From positions 44,832,094 to 44,896,093 of the forward strand of contig CM067306.1 of NCBI GenBank assembly GCA_034231615.1: a stretch of DNA of 64,000 nt, written 5' to 3'. This DNA is from Meghimatium bilineatum (lineage: Eukaryota > Mollusca > Gastropoda > Stylommatophora > Philomycidae). Made by a program: the position numbers and the translations under genes. Numbering within the stretch: the first letter of the stretch is position 1; every line of letters starts with the position of its first letter. Shown in pieces: positions 26,236-38,113 of this stretch. The notes below the pieces were generated by a model. That model was not told the DNA's origin. It did not search any database and was given only the letters and a program-made list of their open reading frames with translations.

Positions 26236-29200
26236 TAGCCTATTACACATGATTTCGTTGTAGTGCAGCTTGATACTTCAGAACTCTGGCGTATTACACA
26301 CACATTGGGTGTATTGCAGTTTAGTACGCCAAACCTCGTTGTATTCTGGGATATTACTCACAAATTCATTGTACTGAAGCTTACTACACTAGAATTGAGT
26401 GTATTCTAGCCTATTACACATGATTTCTTTGTAGTGCAGCTTAATACTTCAGAACTCTGGCGTATTACACACAAATTAGGTGTATTGCAGTTTAGTACGC
26501 TAATACTCGTTGTATTCTGGCATATTACTCACAAATTCATTGTACTGAAGCTTACTACACTAGAATTGAGTGTATTCTGGCCCATTACACATGATTTCGT
26601 TGTATTGCACCTTAATACTGCAGAACACTGGCTTATTAAACACGAATTGGGTGTATTGCAGTTTAGTACGACAAAACTCGTTGTATTCTGGGATATTACT
26701 CACAAATTCATTGTACTGACGCTTACTACACTAGAATTGAGTGTATTCTGGTCCATTACACATGATTTCGTTGTATTGCAGCTTAATACTGTAGAACATT
26801 GGCGTATTAAACACGAATTGGGAGTATTGCAGTTTAGTACGCCAAAACTCGTTGTATTCTGACATATTAATCACAAATTCATTGCACTGAAGCTTACTAC
26901 ACTAGAATTGAGTGTATACTGGCCTATTGCACATGATTTCGTTGTACTGCAGCTTAATACGTCAGAACACTGGCGTATTACACAAGAATTGGGTGTATTG
27001 CAGTTTAGTACGACAAAACTCGTTGTATTCTGGGATATTACTCACAAATTCATTGTACTGACGCTTACTACACTAGAATTGAGTGTATTCTGGTCCATTA
27101 CACATGATTTCGTTGTATTGCAGCTTAATACTGTAGAACATTGGCGTATTAAACACGAATTGGGAGTATTGCAGTTTAGTACGCCAAAACTCGTTGTATT
27201 CTGGCATATTAATCACAAATTCATTGCACTGAAGCTTACTACACTAGAATTGAGTATACTGGCCTATTGCACATGATTTCGTTGTACTGCAGCTTAATAC
27301 GTCAGAACACTGGCGTATTACACAAGAATTGGGTGTATTGCAGTTTAGTACGCCAATACTCGTTGCATTCTGGGATATTACTCAGAAAATCATTGTACTG
27401 AAGCTTACTACACTAGAATTGAGTGTATTCTGGCCTATTGCACAAGATTCCGTTGTACTGCTGCTTAATACGTCAGAACACTGGCGTATTACACAAGAAT
27501 TGGGTGTATTGCAGTTTAGTACGCCAAAACTCGTTGTATTCTGGGATATTACTCACAAATTCATTGTACTGAAGCTTACTACACTAGAATTGAGTGTATT
27601 CTGGCCTATAACACTCGAATTCGTTGTATGGCACCTTAATACTGCAGATCACTGGCGTATTAAACACGATTTGGGTGTATTGCAGTTTAGTACGACAAAA
27701 CTCGTTGTATTCTGGGATATTACTCACAAATTCATTGTACTGACGCTTACTACACTAGAATTGAGTGTATTCTGGTCCATTACACATGATTTCGTTGTAT
27801 TGCAGCTTAATACTGTAGAACATTGGCGTATTAAACACGAATTGGGAGTATTGCAGTTTAGTACGCCAAAACTCGTTGTATTCTGGCATATTAATCACAA
27901 ATTCATTGCACTGAAGCTTACTACACTAGAATTGAGTGTATACTGGCCTATTGCACATGATTTCGTTGTACTGCAGCTTAATACGTCAGAACACTGGCGT
28001 ATTACACAAGAATTGGGTGTATTGCAGTTTAGTACGAAAAAACTCGTTGTATTCTGGGATATTACTCACAAATTCATTGTACTGACGCTTACTACACTAG
28101 AATTGAGTGTATTCTGGTCCATTACACATGATTTTGTTGTATTGCAGCTTAATACTGTAGAACATTGGCGTATTAAACACGAATTGGGAGTATTGCAGTT
28201 TAGTACGCCAAAACTCGTTGTATTCTGGCATATTAATCACAAATTCATTGCACTGAAGCTTACTACACTAGAATTGAGTGTATTCTGGCCTATTGCACAT
28301 GATTCCGTTGTACTGCTGCTTAATACGTCAGAACACTGGCGTATTACACAAGAATTGGGTGTATTGCAGTTTAGTACGCCAAAACTCGTTGTATTCTGGG
28401 ATATTACTCACAAATTCATTGTACTGAAGCTTACTACACTAGAGTTGAGTGTATTCTGGCCTATAACACTCGAATTCGTTTTATGGCACCTTAATACTGC
28501 AGATCACTGGCGTATTAAACACGAATTGGGTGTATTGCAGTTTAGTCCGACAAAACTCGATGTATTCTGGGATATTACTCACAAAATCATTGTACTGAAG
28601 CTTACTACACTAGAATTGAGTGTATTCTGGCCCATTACACATGATTTCGTTGTATTGCACCTTAATACTTCAGAACACTGGCGTATTACACAAGAATTGG
28701 GTGCATTGCAGTTTATTACGCCAATACTCGTTGCATTCTGGGATATTACTCAGAAAATCATTGTACTGAAGCTTACTACACTAGAATTGAGTGTATTCTG
28801 GCCTATTGCACATGATTCCGTTGTACTGCTGCTTAATACGTCAGAACACTGGCGTATTACACAAGAATTGGGTGTATTGCAGTTTAGTACGCCAAAACTC
28901 GTTGTATTCTGGGATATTACTCACAAATTCATTGTACTGAAGCTTACTACACTAGAATTGAGTGTATTCTGGCCTATAACACTCGAATTCGTTGTATGGC
29001 ACCTTAATACTGCAGATCACTGGCGTATTAAACACGAATTGGGTGTATTGCAGTTTAGTACGACAAAACTCGTTGTATTCTGGGATATTACTCACAAATT
29101 CATTGTACTGACGCTTACTACACTAGAATTGAGTGTATTCTGGTCCATTACACATGATTTCGTTGTATTGCAGCTTAATACTGTAGAACATTGGCGTATT

Positions 29201-29995
29201 AAACACGAATTGGGAGTATTGCAGTTTAGTACGCCAAAACTCGTTGTATTCTGGCATATTAATCACAAATTCATTGCACTGAAGCTTACTACACTAGAAT
29301 TGAGTGTATACTGGCCTATTGCACATGATTTCGTTGTACTGCAGCTTAATACGTCAGAACACTGGCGTATTACACAAGAATTGGGTGTATTGCAGTTTAG
29401 TACGACAAAACTCGTTGTATTCTGGGATATTACTCACAAATTCATTGTACTGACGCTTACTACACTAGAATTGAGTGTATTCTGGTCCATTACACATGAT
29501 TTCGTTGTATTGCAGCTTAATACTGTAGAACATTGGCGTATTAAAGATGAATTGGGAGTATTGCAGTTTAGTACGCCAAAACTAGTTGTATTCTGGCATA
29601 TTAATCACAAATTCATTGCACTGAAGCTTACTACACTAGAATTGAGTGTATACTGGCCTATTGTACATGATTTCGTTGTACTGCAGCTTAATACGTCAGA
29701 ACACTGGCGTATTACACAAGAATTGGGTGTATTGCAGTTTAGTACGCCAATACTCGTTGCATTTTGGGATATTACTCAGAAAATCATTGTACTGAAGCTT
29801 ACTACACTAGAATTGAGTGTATTCTGGCCTATTGCACATGATTCCGTTGTACTGCTGCTTAATATGTCAGAACACTGGCGTATTACACAAGAATTGGGTG
29901 TATTGCAGTTTAGTACGCCAAAACTCGTTGTATTCTGGGATATTACTCACAAATTCATTGTACTGAAGCTTACTACACTAGAATTGAGTGTATTC
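26236..29995 (+). repeat. Right end of HOR domain 1, rearranged and diverging
   Basis: It opens with the last landmark monomer. m3 is a hybrid (26578) that switches to an m8-like B, and a TGA opens C at 26860. A 2-bp deletion near 27255 (gagtatactgg in place of gagtgtatactgg) shifts the phase. Then follow m10-m18 and, without a new landmark or tag, m5-m11. Private substitutions are more frequent than in neighbouring units (cacaagattcc, cacgatttggg, acgaaaaaactc, aaagatgaatt, attgtacatg, aatatgtcag), as expected near the edge of a homogenised domain. Confidence 0.75.
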
Positions 29996-30412
29996 TGGCC
30001 CATTACACATGATTTCGTTGTATTGCACCTTAATACTGCAGAACACTGGCGTATTAAACACGAATTGGGTGTATTGAAGTTTACTACGCCAAAACTCGTT
30101 GTATTCTGGCATATTACTCACAAATTGTGTGTACTGAAGCTTACTACACTAGAATTAAGTGTTTTCTGGCCTATTGCACATGATTTCGTTGTACTGCAGC
30201 TTAATACGTCAGAACATTGGCGTATTACACACAAATTGGGTGTATTGCAGATTAGTACGCCAAACCTCGTTGTATTCTGGGATATTACTCACAAATTCAT
30301 TGTACTGACGCTTACTACACTAGAATTTAGTGTATTCTGGCCTATTACACATGATTTCGTTGTATTGCACCTTAATACTTCAGAACACTGGCGTATTAAA
30401 CACGAATTATGA
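27329..30412 (+). other. Longest open frame of the satellite (1027 codons); not a gene
   Basis: This is the longest stop-free stretch in the window. It starts at a TTG inside sub-repeat B and ends at the TGA of a ttatgag variant. The translation is the 57-residue satellite period, rich in V, L, F, I and W, with no signal peptide, membrane-protein layout or domain I recognise. It exists because this stretch lacks TGG to TAG changes and the 26236-29995 segment lost a landmark monomer. No ATG start, promoter or polyadenylation signal is evident. Confidence 0.85.
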
Positions 30413-33400
30413 GTATTGCAGTTTAGTACGCCAAAACTCGTTGTATTCTGGCATATTAATCACAAATTCATTGCACTGAAGCTTACTACATTAGAATTGA
30501 GTGTATTCTAGCCTATTACACATGATTTCGTTGTAGTGCAGCTTAATACTTCAGAACTCTGGCGTATTACACAAAAATTGGGTGTATTGCAGTTTAGTAA
30601 GCTAAAACTCGTTGTATTCTGGCATATTACTCACAAATTCATTGTACTGAAGCTTACTACATTAGAATTGAGTGTATTCTGGCCTATAACACTCGAATTC
30701 GTTGTATTGCAGCTTAATACGTCAGAACACTGGCGTATCACATACGAATTGGGTGTATTGCAGTTTAGTACGCCACCACTGGTTGCATTCTGGCACATTA
30801 CTCACAAATTCATTATACTGACGCTTACTACACTAGAATTGAGTGTATTCTGGTCCATTACACATGATTTCGTTGTATTGCAGCTTAATACTTCAGAACA
30901 CTGGCGTATTAAACACGAATTGGGAATATTGCAGTTTAGTACGCCAAAACTCGTTGTATTGTGGCATATTAATCACAAATTCATTGCACTGAAGCTTACT
31001 ACACTAGAATTGAGTGTATGATTACACATGATTTCGTTGTAGTGCAGCTTAATACTTCAGAACTCTGGCGTATTACACACAAATTAGGTGTATTGCAGTT
31101 TAGTACGCTAAAACTCGTTGCATTCTGGGATATTACTCAGAAAATCATTGTACTGAAGCTTACTACACTAGAATTGAGTGTATTCTAGCCTATTACACAT
31201 GATTTCGTTGTAGTGCAGCTTAATACTTCAGAACTCTGGCGTATTACACACATTGGGTGTATTGCAGTTTAGTACGCCAAAACTCGTTGTATTCTGGGAT
31301 ATTACTCACAAATTCATTGTACTGACGCTTAGTACACTAGAATTTAGTGTATTCTGGCCTATTACACATGATTTCGTTGTATTGCAGCTTAACACTTCAG
31401 AACACTGGCGTATTAAACACGAATTATGAGTATTGCAGTTTAGTACGCCAAAACTCGTTGTATTCTGGCATATTAATCACAAATTCATTGCACTGCAGCT
31501 TACTACATTAGAATTGAGTGTATTCTAGCCTATTACACAGGATTTCGTTGTAGTGCAGCTTAATACTTCAGAACTCTGGCGTATTACACACAAATTGGGT
31601 GTATTGCAGTTTAGTAAGCTAAAACTCGTTGTATTCTGGCATATTACTCACAAATTCATTGTACTGAAGCTTACTACACTAGAATTGAGTGTATTCAGGC
31701 CTATTGCACATGATTTCGTTGTACTGCAGCTTAATACTACAGAACTCTGGCGTATTACACACAAATTGGGTGTATTGCAGTTTAGTACGCTAAAACTCGT
31801 TGTATTCTGGCATATTACTCACAAATTCATTGTACTGAAGCTTACTACACTAGAATTGAGTGTATTCTGGCCCATTACACATGATTTCGTTGTATTGCAC
31901 CTTAATACTGCAGAACACTGGCGTATTAAACACGAATTGGGTGTATTGCAGTTTAGTACGCCAAAACTCGTTGTATTCTGGCATATTACTCACAAATTGT
32001 GTGTACTGAAGCTTACTACACTAGAATTGAGTGTTTTCTGGCCTATTGCACATGATTTCGTTGTACTGCAGCTTACTACGTCAGAACATTGGCGTATTAC
32101 ACACAAATTGGATGTATTGCAGTTTAGTACGCCAAAACTCGTTGTATTCTGGCATATTACTCACAAATTGGGTGTACTGAAGCTTACTACACTAGAATTG
32201 TGTGTATTCTGGCCTATTGCACATGATTCCGTTGTACTGCTGCTTAATACGTCAGAACACTGGCGTATTGCACAAGAATTGGATGTATTGCAGTTTAGTA
32301 CGCCAGAACTCGTTGTATTCTGGGATATTACTCACAAATTCATTGTACTGAAACTTACTACACTAGAATTGTGTGTATTCTGGCCTATTACACATGATTT
32401 CGTTGTATTGCAGCTTAGCACTTCAGAACACTGGCGTATTGAACACGAATTATGAGTATTGCAGTTTAGTACGCCAAAACTCGTTGTATTCTGGCATATT
32501 AATCACAAATTCATTGCACTGAAGCTTACTACATTAGAATTGAGTGTATTCTAGCCTATTACACATGATTTCGTTGTAGTGCAGCTTAATACTTCAGAAC
32601 TCTGGCGTATTACACACAAATTGGGTGTATTGCAGTTTAGTAAGCTAAAACTCGTTGTATTCTGGCATATTACTCACAAATTCATTGTACTGAAGCTTAC
32701 TACACTAGAATTGAGTGTATTCAGGCCTATTGCACATGATTTCGTTGTACTGCAGCTTAATACGTCAGAACACTGGCGTATTACACAAGAATTGAGTGTA
32801 TTGCAGTTAAGTACGACAAAACTCGTTGTATTCTGGGATATTACTCACAAATTGTGTGTACTGAAGCTTACTACACTAGAATTGAGTGTTTTCTGGCCTA
32901 TTGCACATGATTTCGTTGTACTGCAGCTTAATACGTCAGAACATTGGCGTATTACACACAAATTGGGTGTATTGCAGTTTAGTACGCCAAAACTCGTTGT
33001 ATTCTGGCATATTACTCACAAATTGGGTGTACTGAAGCTTACTACACTAGAATTGTGTGTATTCTGGCCTATTGCACATGATTCCGTTGTACTGCTGCTT
33101 AATACGTCAGAACACTGGCGTATTACACAAGAATTGGGTGTATTGCAGTTTAGTACGCCAGAACTCGTTGTATTCTGGGATATTACTCACAAATTCATTG
33201 TACTGAAGCTTACTACATTAGAATTGAGTGTTTTCTGACCTATAACACTCGAATTCGTTGTATTGCAGCTTAATACGTCAGAACACTGGCGTATCACATA
33301 CTAATTGGGTGTATTGCAGTTTAGTACGCCACCACCGGTTGTATTCTGGCACATTACTCACAAATTCATTGTACTGACGCTTACTACACTAGAATTGAGT

Positions 33401-34254
33401 GTATTCTGGTCCATTACACATGATTTCGGTGTATTGCAGCTTAATACTTCAGAACACTGGCGTATTAAACACGAATTGGGAGTATCGCAGTTTAGTACGC
33501 CAAAACTCGTTGTATTCTGGCATATTAATCACAAATTCATTGCACTGAAGCTTACTACACTAGAATTGAGTGTATACTGGCCTATTGCACATGATTTCGT
33601 TGTACTGCAGCTTAATACGTCAGAACACTGGCGTATTACACAAGAATTGGGTGTATTGCAGTTTAGTACGCCAAAACTCGTTGTATTCTGGGATATTACT
33701 CACAACTTCATTGTACTGAAGCTTACTACACTAGAATTGAGTGTATTCTAGCCTATTACACATGATTTCCTTTTACTGCAGCTTAATACTTCAGAACTCT
33801 GGCGTATTACAAAAATTAGGTGTATTGCAGTTTAGTACGCTAAAACTCGTTGTATTCTGGCATATTACTCACAAATTCATTGTACTGAAGCTTACTACAC
33901 TAGAATTGAGTGTATTCTGGCCCATTACACATGATTTCGTTGTATTGCACCTTAATACTGCAGAACACTGGCGTATTAAACAGGAATTGGGTGTATTGCA
34001 GTTTAGTACGCCAAAACTCGTTGTATTCTGGCATATTACTCACAAATTGGGTGTACTGAAGCTTACTACACTAGAATTGAGTGTATTCTGGCCTATTGCA
34101 CATGATTTCGTTGTATTGTAGCTTAATACTTCAGAACACTGTTAAACAAGAATTATGAGTATTGCAGTTTAGTACGCCAAAACTCGTATTATTCTGGCAT
34201 ATTAATCACAAATTCATTGCACTGAAGCTTACTACATTAGAATTGAGTGTATTC
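29996..34254 (+). repeat. Transition zone between HOR domains, with non-integral indels
   Basis: Monomers here resemble those at 2467-5545 (tttactacgcc, aattgtgtgtactg, caaaaattg), not the HOR. Four length changes that are not whole monomers occur: a net 7-bp loss at about 31019, 2 bp at about 31250, 2 bp at about 33811 and 5 bp at about 34141. With the 2-bp loss at about 27255 these are the only phase changes I detect in 64 kb. Private substitutions such as tgttgaattg-like and gtattcagg forms are common. This looks like older, poorly homogenised array between two amplified domains. Confidence 0.75.
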
Positions 34255-35035
34255 TAGCCTATTACACATGATTTCGTTGTAGTGCAGCTTAATACTTCAG
34301 AACTCTGGCGTATTACACACAAATTGGGTGAATTGCAGTTTAGTAAGCTAAAACTTGTTGTATTCTGGCATATTACTCACAAATTCATTGTACTGAAGCT
34401 TACTACACTAGAATTGAGTGTATTCTGGCCTATTGCACATGATTTCGTTGTACTGCAGCTTAATACTTCAGAACTCTGGCGTATTACACACAAATTGGGT
34501 GTATTGCAGTTTAGTACGCTAAAACGCGTTGTATTCTGGCATATTACTCACAAATTCATTGTACTGAAGCTTACTACACTAGAAGTGAGTGTATTCTGGC
34601 CCATTACACATGATTTCGTTGTATTGCACCTTAATACTGCAAAACACTGGCGTATTAAACACGAATTGGGTGTATTGCAGTTTAGTACGCCAAAACTCGT
34701 TGTATTCTGGCATATTACTCACAAATTGTGTGTACTGAAGCTTACTACACTAGAATTGAGAGTTTTCTGGCCTATTGCACATGATTTCGTTGTACTGCAG
34801 CATAATACGTCAGAACACTGGCGTATTACACACAAATTGGGTGTATTGCAGTTTAGTACGCCAAAACTCTTTGTATTCTGGCATATTACTCACAAATTGG
34901 GTGTACTGAAGCTTACTACACTAGAATTGAGTGTATTCTGGCCTATTGCACATGATTCCGTTGTACTGCAGCTTAATACGTCAGAACACTGGCGTATTAA
35001 ACACGAATTGGGAGCATTGCAGTTTAGTACGCCAA
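34255..35035 (+). repeat. Monomers leading into HOR domain 2a
   Basis: These monomers are in the final phase (55+171n) that then holds to the end of the window. Types with aattgtgtgtactg and aattgggtgtactg in C predominate. Isolated private changes occur (ggtgaattgc, aaaacgcgttg, agaagtgagt, gagagttttc). No longer period is visible until about 35036. Confidence 0.7.
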
Positions 35036-36574
35036 AACTCGTTGTATTCTGGCATATTAATCACAAATTCATTGCACTGAAGCTTACTACACTAGAATTG
35101 AGTGCATACTGGCATATTGCACATGATTTCGTTTTACTGCAGCTTAATACGTCAGAACACTGGCGTATTACACAAGAATTGGGTGTATTGCAGTTTAGTA
35201 CGCCAAAAATCGTTGTATTCTGGGATATTACTCACAAATTCATTGTACTGACGCTTACTACACTAGATTTGAGTGTATTCTGGCCTATTACACATGATTT
35301 CGTTGTATTGCAGCTTAATACGTCAGAACACTGGGGTATTACACAAGAATTGAGTGTATTGCAGTTAAGTACGACAAAACTCGTTGTATTCTGGGATATT
35401 ACTCACAAATTCATTGTACTGAAACTTACTACACTAGAATTGTGTGTATTCTGGCCTATTACACATGATTTCGTTGTAGTGCAGCTTAATACTACAGAAC
35501 TCTGGCGTATTACACACAAATTGGGTGTATTGCAGTTTAGTACGCTAAAACTCGTTGTATTCTGGCATATTACTCACAAATTCATTGTACTGAAGCTTAC
35601 TACACTAGAATTGAGTGTATTCTGGCCCATTACACATGATTTCGTTGTATTGCACCTTAATACTGCAGAACACTGGCGTATTAAACACGAGTTGGGTGTA
35701 TTGCAGTTTAGTACGCCAAAACTCGTTGTATTCTGGCATATTACTCACAAATTGTGTGTACTGAAGCTTACTACACTAGAATTGAGTGTATTCTGGCCTA
35801 TTGCACATGATTTCGTTGTATTGTAGCTTAATACTTCAGAACACTGGCGTATTAAACACGAATTACGAGTATTGCAGTTTAGTACGCCAAAACTCGTATT
35901 ATTCTGGCATATTAATCACAAATTCATTGCACTGAAGCTTACTACATTAGAATTGAGTGTATTCTGGCCTATAACACTCGAATTCGTTGTATTGCAGCTT
36001 AATACGTCAGAACACTGGCGTATCACATACGAATTGGGTGTATTGCAGTTTAGTACGCCACCACTGGTTGTATTCTGGCACATTACTCACAAATTCATTG
36101 TACTGACGCTTACTACACTAGAATTGAGTGTATTCTGGTCCATTACACATGATTTCGTTGTATTGCAACTTAATACTTCAGAACACTGGCGTATTAAACA
36201 CGAATTGGGAGTATCGCAGTTTAGTACGCCAAAACTCGTTGTATTCTGGCATATTAATCACAAATTCATTGCACTGAAGCTTACTACACTAGAATTGAGT
36301 GTATACTGGCCTAATGCACATGATTTCGTTGTACTGCAGCTTAATACGTCAGAACACTGGCGTATTACACAAGAATTGGGTGTATTGCAGTTTAGTACGC
36401 CAAAACTCGTTGTATTCTGGGATATTACTCACAACTTCATTGTACTGAAGCTTACTACACTAGAATTGAGTGTATTCTAGCCTATTACACATGATTTCCT
36501 TGTAGTGCAGCTTAATACTTCAGAGCTCTGGCGTATTACACACAAATTAGGTGTATTGCAGTTTAGTACGCTAC
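35036..36574 (+). repeat. 9-monomer tandem repeat, copy 1 (1539 bp)
   Basis: This matches the following 1539 bp. Shared markers include gagtgcatactggcatatt, ccaaaaatcg, actagatttgag, cacgagttggg, ttgtagctt and cctaatgcacatg. One visible difference is ctggggtatt near 35337 against ctggcgtatt in copy 2. The left boundary is where acgccaaaactc here and acgctacaactc at 36570 stop disagreeing. Confidence 0.8.
36521..36530. repeat. 10-bp perfect palindrome with a SacI site, first example
   Basis: The A/B border reads cagagctctg here, a perfect 10-bp palindrome containing gagctc. It derives from cagaacac by way of cagaactc, which is the usual form in the left half. This is the first occurrence I see. 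It recurs through domain 2 (for example 38060, 40455, 44216 and most dimers after 47297), always in a monomer that opens with tag. Confidence 0.8.
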
Positions 36575-38113
36575 AACTCGTTGTATTCTGGCATATTAAT
36601 CACAAATTCATTGCACTGAAGCTTACTACACTAGAATTGAGTGCATACTGGCATATTGCACATGATTTCGTTTTACTGCAGCTTAATACGTCAGAACACT
36701 GGCGTATTACACAAGAATTGGGTGTATTGCAGTTTAGTACGCCAAAAATCGTTGTATTCTGGGATATTACTCACAAATTCATTGTACTGACGCTTACTAC
36801 ACTAGATTTGAGTGTATTCTGGCCTATTACACATGATTTCGTTGTATTGCAGCTTAATACGTCAGAACACTGGCGTATTACACAAGAATTGAGTGTATTG
36901 CAGTTAAGTACGACAAAACTCGTTGTATTCTGGGATATTACTCACAAATTCATTGTACTGAAACTTACTACACTAGAATTGTGTGTATTCTGGCCTATTA
37001 CACATGATTTCGTTGTAGTGCAGCTTAATACTACAGAACTCTGGCGTATTACACACAAATTGGGTGTATTGCAGTTTAGTACGCTAAAACTCGTTGTATT
37101 CTGGCATATTACTCACAAATTCATTGTACTGAAGCTTACTACACTAGAATTGAGTGTATTCTGGCCCATTACACATGATTTCGTTGTATTGCACCTTAAT
37201 ACTGCAGAACACTGGCGTATTAAACACGAGTTGGGTGTATTGCAGTTTAGTACGCCAAAACTCGTTGTATTCTGGCATATTACTCACAAATTGTGTGTAC
37301 TGAAGCTTACTACACTAGAATTGAGTGTATTCTGGCCTATTGCACATGATTTCGTTGTATTGTAGCTTAATACTTCAGAACACTGGCGTATTAAACACGA
37401 ATTACGAGTATTGCAGTTTAGTACGCCAAAACTCGTATTATTCTGGCATATTAATCACAAATTCATTGCACTGAAGCTTACTACATTAGAATTGAGTGTA
37501 TTCTGGCCTATAACACTCGAATTCGTTGTATTGCAGCTTAATACGTCAGAACACTGGCGTATCACATACGAATTGGGTGTATTGCAGTTTAGTACGCCAC
37601 CACTGGTTGTATTCTGGCACATTACTCACAAATTCATTGTACTGACGCTTACTACACTAGAATTGAGTGTATTCTGGTCCATTACACATGATTTCGTTGT
37701 ATTGCAACTTAATACTTCAGAACACTGGCGTATTAAACACGAATTGGGAGTATCGCAGTTTAGTACGCCAAAACTCGTTGTATTCTGGCATATTAATCAC
37801 AAATTCATTGCACTGAAGCTTACTACACTAGAATTGAGTGTATACTGGCCTAATGCACATGATTTCGTTGTACTGCAGCTTAATACGTCAGAACACTGGC
37901 GTATTACACAAGAATTGGGTGTATTGCAGTTTAGTACGCCAAAACTCGTTGTATTCTGGGATATTACTCACAACTTCATTGTACTGAAGCTTACTACACT
38001 AGAATTGAGTGTATTCTAGCCTATTACACATGATTTCCTTGTAGTGCAGCTTAATACTTCAGAGCTCTGGCGTATTACACACAAATTAGGTGTATTGCAG
38101 TTTAGTACGCTAC
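36575..38113 (+). repeat. 9-monomer tandem repeat, copy 2 (1539 bp)
   Basis: This is the second copy of the nine-monomer block. A partial third copy continues to about 38711, where cacattatttcg and then cacgaattggg (instead of cacgagttggg) mark the end of close agreement. The five-monomer run with cctataacactcg, cgccaccactgg, gagtatcgcag, cctaatgcacatg and caacttcatt is a cassette reused throughout domain 2. Confidence 0.8.

Noticed and set aside
31012..31260. Insertion-element scar at the 7-bp and 2-bp losses
   Set aside because: No target-site duplication, terminal inverted repeat or foreign sequence is present; both are simple small deletions in satellite.
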